Position numbers and translations under genes: made by a program. A model generated the notes under the pieces. It was not told the DNA's origin and searched no databases. It was given only the letters and a program-made list of their open reading frames with translations. Shown here piece after piece: positions 55,966 to 64,000 of a stretch of DNA of 64,000 nt (the first letter of the stretch is position 1; each line of letters starts with the position of its first letter). Origin of the DNA: Ancistrus triradiatus (Eukaryota > Chordata > Actinopteri > Siluriformes > Loricariidae); the NCBI GenBank assembly GCA_025084515.1, contig JAJAGP010002226.1, positions 62,001-126,000 on the forward strand. Direction: 5' to 3'.

Positions 55966-56773
55966 GGGCTCGCATTCATAAAGATTCTTAGTGCTAAGTG
56001 TAGCTCCTAGTGACGGAATTCTGAGAAAGATCTTACAATTCAGAGTGTTTCCGTCTAAAAGTTATTCATAAAGCATCTTAACCCCTAAAAGAGCTCCTGA
56101 GTTGAAAAACTGTTATGAGTAGGGAGGAGGACTTTTAGGAGGCTTAGAAGGTCACTTAAGCAGAGAAGAAAATCTGGAAAGACAATGAGGCAGAAGAAAA
56201 TAACAGTGAGATAATCAAATGCTACCGATTAGATCGTGCAGGATTAATGATTGTGGCTGACCTTATTAGAGATGCACTCACATCTCCTACCCAGCGCAAC
56301 AACGTTGAAATGAATATTACATACAAACCAACCCCGCCAGTTAAATAGATTAGACAAGGCAGCGATCATAATTGAAAAGAGCGGAGCTGCATTTTCTCCG
56401 GTTCATGCTATGCAATAGATTAAGGAGGCTAGAAAAATGATGAACATGGTAAATACACTGATAATAAAATAAAGCAAATAAATTAGTATAAAATAAGAAG
56501 AAATAGTCTATACCTGTCATTTCAAAGGCTTATCAGAGGCTATACAGTATTTCCCTAATTAAGAGTGAGTTTCTGTGAGTGTATGTGAGAGTTAGAGAGA
56601 GAGAGAGAGAGAGAGAGAATGAGTGGTTGAACAACTAATCACAGTCTTCAAAAGCAAAAGTTGCTCTCAGATCACTTCTGAGTCACTCTTAAGCTAAAAC
56701 TCCTAGCTATAAGTTTCTAAGCTGCGTTAGGATCTCTCCAAGTGTATTCTTAGAATCTTTATGAATTCGGCCC
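55966..56773 (+). mobile_element. Harbinger-like non-autonomous element
   Basis: Inverted ends 'gggctcgcattcataaagat' and 'atctttatgaattcggccc' are of the PIF/Harbinger type. Inside, the plus strand retains a HARBI1-like N-terminal scrap reading IIKCYRLDRAGLMIVADLIR then DALTSPTQRNN (about 56212-56310). The catalytic DDE part and the Myb-like second gene are missing. An (AG)n run lies at 56599-56626. Confidence 0.72.
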
Positions 56774-57960
56774 TTGTTGTTTATACAGACAAAGATGTAC
56801 AAGTATATTTAAAAACAGAGGTTCCTACGTGCTGAGAAAAGACCGAACCATGCAGCAGGACCCAAATAATCCTATAATAGTATCCTATAATGATAACTGC
56901 AGTCGTCCTCAGTTCCTGCGGCGCAAACACATGACCTTCATGTCAGACACAAAGGTCCAGCCAAGTCAGCTCTTAATAAACAGTTAAAATGCTTCACAAT
57001 CCATCAGCAATAAGATACATTTAGTCCTAAGGATGAGTTTAGTCTAACACACTTGCTCAGATTTTGGAAAAAGGTTCTTGCTTTCTTTTTTCCCCCCAAG
57101 TAAGAATAACAAGCCTCATAGTATGGCTGTGGTTAAAGTCGACCTACTGCTTGCCTTAGACTGTCGATATGTTCCTGTTTGGTACTCTTGGACCATACTA
57201 AGTGTAACATTCAACACTGGTGACCACGGTATTTTATTGGACAAGTTTAAAAAACACAGTTGGGTCAGACAGAGGGATTTTTTGCCTGGTTGAGCTCTTT
57301 TTTTGGCAATCTGTTAACAATCAGAGCCTACGAGTCTGCAGTGCGGTGTCCCACAAGGTTCTGTTCTATGTCCTTTATTGATCTCTCTTTACATACAGAC
57401 ATTGCTTTCGAAAACACAGTACCGCTGACACACAATCAGTGTAAGTTCAGATAGATTTAGCAGCACAGCTATTTGAATTGAAGGCCTACATTAAAGACAT
57501 ATACGTTTGAACAAACGGTCTTGCTCTAAATTTAAAAGAGACATTAAAAAAAATCAAATTCTCCCCAAGCACATATGTGGTTGTTCAGTTCCTCATTAAC
57601 TTAACTCGCTCTTGGCTGGTCTTCCAGCACATTTCAGTAAAGTACTTAAAAGCGATCTGGAACGTAGCTACTTGTCTTCAAGCTTCCAAAGTCCACCCAC
57701 ATCATTGCCGTGTTCCAAACACAGACTTCGAAGAGGCTGGCTGCAACAGATTTAAAACCATCACGAGGGTCTGACTTTGACCAGTAACCGACTAGCTGAT
57801 GACAGCTCCAGAGCCACAAATGTAGCTCGGCTTGACCAAGAACACAAAGCAAAACAAGCATCCAGACTGTTCTCTGTACTAGTGTTAGTGGTGGAATCTG
57901 CACTAGCATAAGGAAATATTTTCCAAGTCAACAACAAGGCACATTTGTGAGTAGTGTAGA
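56774..57960. other. Intergenic, nothing recognised
   Basis: No supported gene or repeat. Confidence 0.4.
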
Positions 57961-58030
57961 TATGCCTAGGGTGGTGCAGTGGGGTTAGCGCTGTCACCTC
58001 ACAGTTACAGATACATCATAGAGACCAAAG
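57961..58030 (+). repeat. SINE head
   Basis: 'agggtggtgcagtggggtta' followed by 'gcgctgtcacctcac' is the A-box end of a tRNA-headed fish SINE. Its flanks ('tgtgagtagtgtagatatgc') are repeated at 58570, so about 110 bp is duplicated between the two sites. Confidence 0.65.
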
Positions 58031-58188
58031 TTTGATTGTTTGTTTGCTTGTTTGTTGGGATTTTAATGTCATGTTTTACACCCAGGTTACATTGATGACA
58101 GGTGATTCATTTTTTTATGCAGTTGTGTTTCACATCATGGCTATGTCTAGATTTATATCTATCTTTAACCATTGTGTTTTTCTCCATT

Positions 58189-58194
<6 letters not shown>

Positions 58195-58229
<35 letters not shown>
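58195..58229. repeat. (TA)n microsatellite
   Basis: About 17 TA units. Confidence 0.95.
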
Positions 58230-58232
<3 letters not shown>

Positions 58233-58587
58233 CATTTATTATTTTTTTATTTGTGCTGGCCGGTGGCTTGGTTGGTTGGCTTGGTTGAAAGTCTAGTTTT
58301 GTGTAATTGGCACTGGTAGTTTGAGCTTTTCACTGTCATTGGTGTTTTGGGCATTGTGTTAAGATGTGTCCCACTCTTGTTTGTGTCTATGTAAATAGTT
58401 AAATATGTGTGTTGTTAGATTCAGTGTTGAAAAACTATAGAAAATGAAGTTGAATTTTTAAGAGTTACAACAAGCAAAAGGCACCCATTCAGCACAATGT
58501 CTCAGCTCTATCTGTCAGTGATGAATGCTGCTCTGAGTTTGCAGTTTTCAACAACAACATTGCACTTTTGTGAGCAGTGTAGATAGG

Positions 58588-59095
58588 CATAGGGTGGCAC
58601 AGTGGTGGTTAGCACTGTCGCCTCACACTTCCAGATATACTACAAAGACAAAAGTTTGTGGACACCAAAAAAAATCAAAAATATGTATATTAGGATAGAG
58701 TTTGTCCCCACTTTTGCTGATACAACAGCCTTTGTTATTCTAAAAGCTTTCCACTAGATTTTGAAACATGACTGTGAGATCAAATTTCTGTTCAAGCCAG
58801 CCAAGTTCTCAATCAAAGATGGCCATCCAATTATCTATGGATTCTATGGAACCTATAAATGTGTCATATTGAGAGTCATGGGGGGATCAGTACAGCCCAT
58901 TCTACTGCCATTATTTGTCTATGGAGAATCCAGAAATGGATGCTTTATATTATGAACGTGTTACAAGTGAGTGTTGCTGAAATAGCAGACCTATTTAGGG
59001 GGTTTCTCCAGGTAGTCTGGTTTCCTCCCACATTCCAAAAACATGGATTAGGTTAACTGATGTGTCTAAATGATCATAGTGTGAGAGTGTTTGAC
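58588..59095 (+). repeat. SINE interrupted by a Tc1-type MITE
   Basis: The SINE head 'ggtggttagcactgtcgcct' (58602 on) and the SINE body 'ctggtttcctcccacattcc' with 'aaaaacatggattaggttaa' (from about 59018) are separated by 58640-58985, which follows the Tc1 MITE text 'aaagtttgtggacacc' to 'ttgctgaaatagcagac'. The order shows that the MITE inserted into the SINE. Confidence 0.65.
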
Positions 59096-59783
59096 AAGTC
59101 CAGTTGCTTTCATGGAAGTAGCCATTGATGCTGACAAGACATTTAGAAAAAAAGACAAGCCTGTCTGCCAAGGGAATGATAAATGGGAATGCAAGTTAAT
59201 GCACAGCCAAAAGAAAACAAATCTATATCTTAAAGTAAAAATAGAAATGTTTATGAGATGTTTTTGCAAATTTGATTAAGCAAAGTCAACATGGCCATGT
59301 TTTGGTAAATTTCAAACAAAATGTGGTCATAAAATAACATGAAAAGGCACAAACTGCCACTAGCCTGAACCTGAACCTCCACAACTTTTCATGGTTATGA
59401 ATTTGCAAGCATGAGCTCATGTTGAAACTCTCCTGTTTCATGGGCGGTGATAAGTACAAACAGCACCACGCTCCAGAAAACAGCAAGAACGTTTAAGGAC
59501 TTAGGAATATATGACAATGACATTTACAGGACAATTCAGACTTGGAGCTATGAGGCAAGTAAAGGCAGTAGGGTTGAGTGAAAAGAGAGGTTTGAGGGAT
59601 TTGGCTTTCACCCTGCATTCAGAGTCAGGCCAAGGTTGTGGCCACTTCACTCTGCAGATAAGAAAAGCCTTCAGTTTAAACTGCAGCACTGAGAAACCAC
59701 AAACGACTGAACTTGTCAGGAATCACTACTAATTATTTTCATCTTTTATCCTTTTGTAAATGAAGGTAAACCATTGGCTAGAT

Positions 59784-60312
59784 ACACTATATAAAATATA
59801 AACAAAGTTTTGTGCCACCTCAAAAAATGACATAGACATGGATATTAGCTTGGAGTTTGCCTCACATTTCTTGTACACCAGCGTCCTTTTGTTGTTTCTA
59901 AAGGCTTTCACTAGAGTTTTTGGAACGTAAAGATTTTGGACGTGACTGTGTCCGATTCTAATATTAGACAAAAGCTCTGGCTCACTTTTGGCAGTCGTTA
60001 ATTTTCAGGTTGCCTTATGGAGTTTGAGGTCAAGGTTCTGTGCAAGACAGCCATGGCCCTCAAACACAATTTTCATCAACTAATTCTCTGGAGCTGTTCA
60101 AGGACAGCAGGCAGAAAAGTTGATGAACTGACTTGTTAGAAGTGGAAACCTGTAAATGTGTCATATTGAGAATCACTGGGGTATCAGTACAACCCATTCC
60201 ACTGCCACGGTTTGTCCATGGATAATCCAGAAAGGGATGCTTTATATTATGAATGAGTTGCTGAAATAGCAGAGATAAATAATTAGTCCACAAACTTTTG
60301 TCTGTATAGTGT
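59784..60312. mobile_element. Tc1-type MITE with both ends
   Basis: The left end 'acactatataaaatataaac' and right end 'cacaaacttttgtctgtata' plus 'gtgta' are imperfect inverted repeats. The interior shares 'tttcactagagtttttggaa' and 'tgctgaaatagcag' with the copy at 58640. Confidence 0.65.
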
Positions 60313-60539
60313 AGTAGGCATTATAATGGTAGTGGTACAGGTTCTTTTTGTTCTGTATAACATCTTGTTTTAATCTATTCTTCTCTAACTAGCTACATGT
60401 CAGAAATGTTCAATCCCACTGTTTTAAGAAATGACAAACAAACTGAGCTTTTAATAATAAACCTGCCAGGAAGATGTTTTTCGTGTAATTTCCTTGATTT
60501 CAAGGAACACCAATTAGGATTTACAGAAGATGGGGTTAG

Positions 60540-60890
60540 TCAAACGCTACAATTAGAACGACCTTTATGCCAACAAACTATTAAAAAGGCGTACCAGAAG
60601 AAAGATTTTCTTTCATGTAACCACAAATGGCAATGCTTGGAGTTTGTTTGGAACTTTGACTAGAACCCAGGTATGATGGTCTGAAGACACCACAAATATC
60701 TTTTTGTCAGCTATCATCCAAGATGGATTCGGTGGGGTGGATGGTTATACAGAAAAGAATATAATCCACGCTCTTATGTATGGTGGAGGATCAGTGATGC
60801 TGGGCTGTTTATCCTTCAGTAACCCTTGGAACCTTACATTGATTTCATATGTAGAGCGACTTTGTAGATGCAAACAGTCGAAGGCGGATC
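60540..60890 (+). pseudogene. Tc1-like transposase fragment
   Basis: Readable pieces over several frames: KKDFLSCNHKWQCLEFVWNF, YHPRWIRWGG, then YGGGSVMLGCLSFSNPWNL, corresponding to the central catalytic domain of Tc1 transposases. Frame breaks and stops separate them. No terminal repeats seen. Confidence 0.6.
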
Positions 60891-61295
60891 GATTCAAGTA
60901 CTCGTATACCTGATAGATTACAGACTGCTACCAAAGGTGGTCTCTGACTAATTGCTCATCGGAAAAAAATGCTTTGATTGCGAGTTAATGCCACATACAC
61001 AGCAAGACCTGAAGACAAAGTACTGGCATGAAATTTTGCATTCAAATCTTAGAGTATGATTGCTGCTACCAGGCCCGTCTAAAAAACAACGGGATGACTC
61101 AAATGGAGATGCAAAACTCAGGGGGGGAAAATTCATAGGTTTACAACTAGGAAAAGGGACATGGCATGGGAAAGAAGCATGAATTCACTATGTATGCCAG
61201 AGGAGTTCAGAATGTCCATCTTTGAGTTTGTGTTTGGATTATTTTGGTGGACACAACCAAAAAAATTGTTGCTTTTCCTAAATAATTCATGTTTT

Positions 61296-61322
61296 TGTTT
61301 GTTTGTTTGTTTGTTTGTTTAT
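61296..61322. repeat. (TTTG)n microsatellite
   Basis: Six to seven TTTG units. Confidence 0.9.
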
Positions 61323-61512
61323 TTAATCATTCACTCTCAGCATCAGCATCCATGGCCATTCTAGCGTCACACACAAGGTTACATCCATACACAACGTTAC
61401 CTCAAGACTAGCCATATACATATACTCCGGTAAATGCCAGCTTTGCATAATCATGCATGTCTTTGGACTGTTGGAGGAAACCAGTGTACATGGAGTAAAC
61501 CCACACATATAT
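61323..61512 (-). repeat. SINE body, inverted
   Basis: 'catgcatgtctttggactgt' with 'tggaggaaaccagtgtacat' is the reverse complement of the SINE body seen at 59018-59095. The head is not visible. Confidence 0.6.
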
Positions 61513-62044
61513 AATCAGACATTCAGAACATGTGATATTCTAGAGATCGTTATGGAATTCAACCAACATTTTATGGGACTAATCTCATACTATATGGTGT
61601 GACTTGTAATAATCCTAAAACGCAGCTAAAATTGCACAAAACCATCTTAAAAGACAAGCCAAGTCTCCATCCAATAAATAGATATACAGTACTAAGAGCC
61701 CAAATATACATTTTAGAAAAATATCCAAAAAAATAGAGAAGGTACAAGAACAGTGCAGAGTAGTAGAATAGGCATTATCCGGGGCGGTGTTTGAAGTAAA
61801 GGCTTCAGCAGAAGGAAGAAAGACACTGGGCCCTTGAGACTGGTGAGGGAAGCTCATTTTGCCAATAAGGAGCCAGGTCACTAAAGATTAGCAAAGGTCA
61901 TTGAGATTTGGCGTTGTGGGTACGGTTCAATCTATAGCAGAGTCTTTTGAGACTTACCCCGGCCACTTAATGTCGATGTGCATACTTCACATTCTATTCA
62001 AACTTTGACTCCATGACTGTAGTTTCGCTCTTAGATTTATCATC

Positions 62045-62245
62045 TATGCCGCCCAACGAGGTTGGGTCCCTTTTTGAGTCTTGGTCCTCCCAAGGTTTCT
62101 TCCTAGAACTAGGGAGTTTTTCCTTGCCACTGTCGCCCTAGGCTTGCTCAATTTGAGATTGGACGTAGTTATTAGGAGATAATCTAAACCTGTAAAGTTG
62201 CTTTGAGACAATGCTCCATTGTAAAAAGCGCTATATACATAAATC
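62045..62245 (+). repeat. L2-clade-like LINE 3' tail
   Basis: Same order as 31150-31355 and better preserved: 'gtttcttcctagaactaggg', 'ttccttgccactgtcgccct', 'aaagttgctttgagacaatg', 'aaaagcgctatatacataaa', then TTGA-type tail repeats. Confidence 0.75.
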
Positions 62246-62439
62246 TGACTTGACTTGAGACTTGGAAAGCTAAGAGAAGGACCCTAGTGTTTCCACAAGA
62301 ACACTGGAATGAAGCTGTTAGGATACATGACATTACTGTCTCCATGAAGTACCAGGTACTAAGTACCAAATGAACTCTCACTGCCTCTGGAAAGTACGTG
62401 AATTAGGTTGTTGTTGGATATTCCATTGACAAAGTGATC

Positions 62440-62680
62440 TTAAAAAAACAGCCAAATCCATTCAAAAGTGGTTCAGTTACAAAATGGAGCTGTGGCAGCC
62501 CACAAGAGAGGACCATGGAGGATCTGGAGAAAATCTGTATCAAGGATTGGCTCAAATTATTTGGTCTGTAATCTCATCCGGCATTATTGGAGAAAAGTCA
62601 ATGCTGTCATGTTGGCACTGGGATGTTACACTGAATGTAAGGTTGCCAATAACTGTGACACATGTTTTTGTTCAAACTTA
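62440..62680 (+). mobile_element. Tc1-like transposon 3' tail
   Basis: 'tttggtctgtaatctcatcc' with 'attattggagaaaagtcaat' and 'gttgccaataactgtgacac' matches the transposase end and terminal repeat of the family also seen at 1640-1937. No upstream half present. Confidence 0.6.
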
Positions 62681-62689
62681 TTTTACTTA

Positions 62690-64000
62690 AGCTTTTCTTT
62701 TTTTTTTTTTTTAAGTTTTGTAGAAAACAGTTTCGGTTCACAATTAAGATAATTAACCACAAACACATGTTTACAAAGGGAGCCACTAATTCTGGAGCTG
62801 ACCATAATCATTCTTCAGCTGTATCAGTTTGCAAGCTTGTATTTGGGGTTTTCCCCTGCACCACATCATCTCACAGCAGTTTGAGAGCTCTGAGTATTTT
62901 GGCTTTGGCCACATCAGTCTACTGAGACTGACTTCATTACTCACCAGGCAAAACATCTTGAAGAACAAAAAGGGGGGTAGGTATTCCCCAAGTTTAACAC
63001 AAATTCAGTCCAGCATAGCTGCACCTCTGCAGGATTTATTGCGTGACTTCATTGCCCTCACGTTCTGTGTTAGTACAGCTTTGAGATGTGAAACCAGACC
63101 ATATACTGAACTGTCATCTGAATTTCTGCCTAACGATATGGCAGTATATGGACGTGTCACACAGGGGTGTGACAGATAGTACAGTTTACTGTAATATACT
63201 TACAAATTTGACTGTAATAAGACAAACAAAACTCCAAAGGGAGGTCTAGAGCGACAAAGATGAATGACAGATAAATGATTTAATATCCATGCTCAGGTTG
63301 ACACAGATTAGTTGTCGACATCTGTACTTAATCTAAAATGAAAAAACAAAACCATCTTTACACTTAGTCAAGGCTCTATGGAAATTCCTACTCAAAGCAA
63401 CTACCTAATTATAGGAGTTAATACTGTGTGGTCTATGAAAGGGCTTTGAAGCCAGGTTTCCAAGAACAGCATTTATCAAAGTTGAGGGTTGAATTAATGT
63501 AAGCATGGTGTTCTGGAGTTGCCACGCTTATGAACATGAAGAAAGCTGTGGAAAACTCATAACTCATCATCCTTCATAATCACAGCAATAGAGTGCATGT
63601 AATTAAAGCTAGACGCTTGAAAGTGTATGTGCAAGACACGGTTATATCCTTGCAAAATGATACCACTGTTCATGAAATCTATTGGTTTTGAAAACGTCTT
63701 AAATTTGGATGATGAAGCTATTAATGACTGACCTGAGCCAAAGGTTTATCACCTTTAGGATTTGGAAGCTCTGGAAAAGTGAAATGAAGTCAGTCCTTTA
63801 AATCAAACGTCCCGACTCTTAATGGATTCACAGCTCGACTGAAGATCAGTTTTAGTCCCATCAACAAAAATGACCTGAATCAGCTTCATCATTCACAAAG
63901 TGAGTCTTTCATTAAACACAATCTGCAGTTGATCGGAGCTCCATATGACAGGTTTATCTGCAAGTCCAGCTCTAACCCAAAGAAGCTGCTGATGCTCTGT
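62690..64000. other. Window end, nothing recognised
   Basis: No splice-bounded exon or repeat could be supported. A 116-codon open frame at 62829-63179 has no recognisable similarity. Confidence 0.4.

Noticed and set aside
62829..63179. 116-codon open frame near the window end
   Set aside because: No similarity recognised and no splice or start context supporting an exon.
1..64000. CRISPR arrays, operons, prophage or bacterial features
   Set aside because: None seen; the sequence is clearly vertebrate nuclear DNA with spliced genes.

Overview
The window looks like teleost fish nuclear DNA. Coding exons are split by GT-AG introns, the non-coding sequence is AT-rich, and many fish-type Tc1-like, hAT-like and Harbinger-like DNA transposon remnants and tRNA-headed SINE pieces are scattered through it. 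There are no operons, ribosome binding sites or CRISPR arrays. An otophysan (catfish- or characin-like) source is my guess, based only on repeat types recalled from such genomes.

Two protein-coding genes are supported, and they are paralogues arranged head to head. adamts8 lies on the minus strand (start codon 12848, stop 2183, nine exons, 929 codons). adamts15 lies on the plus strand (start codon 16845, stop 38426, eight exons, about 963 codons if exon 4 is read through). This divergent ADAMTS8-ADAMTS15 pair is also adjacent in human (11q24), so the order is conserved synteny. Every exon boundary was placed from GT/AG signals, and phase is kept across all junctions except within adamts15 exon 4. 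Both encode secreted zinc metalloproteases of the extracellular matrix: signal peptide, prodomain, furin site, catalytic domain with HELGH...HD, disintegrin-like region, central thrombospondin repeat (TSR), Cys-rich region, spacer and two C-terminal TSRs.

Layout: 1-2182 is the flank downstream of adamts8. 2183-12848 is adamts8. 12849-16844 is the 4 kb divergent promoter region, with a TATA box for adamts8, a CCAAT box for adamts15 and a TG/AG microsatellite between them. 16845-38426 is adamts15, whose introns 1 and 3-6 carry Tc1, hAT and SINE remnants. 38427 to about 40915 is a probable long adamts15 3' UTR containing a hAT-like element. 40.9-64 kb holds no gene I can support; it is a transposon-rich intergenic stretch.

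Points most worth a second look: (1) adamts15 exon 4 carries a cluster of frame-shifting indels and an in-frame TAG although all other exons are intact; (2) fish adamts8 has an extra C-terminal TSR relative to human ADAMTS8 as I recall it, and no visible cysteine switch; (3) a Tc1 copy has a LINE reverse transcriptase fragment embedded beside its transposase start; (4) two Tc1-family copies are head-to-head fold-backs, one with three TTAGGG units inside. I see no sign of a wholly new biological system; the window is mainly a conserved protease pair in repeat-rich DNA.
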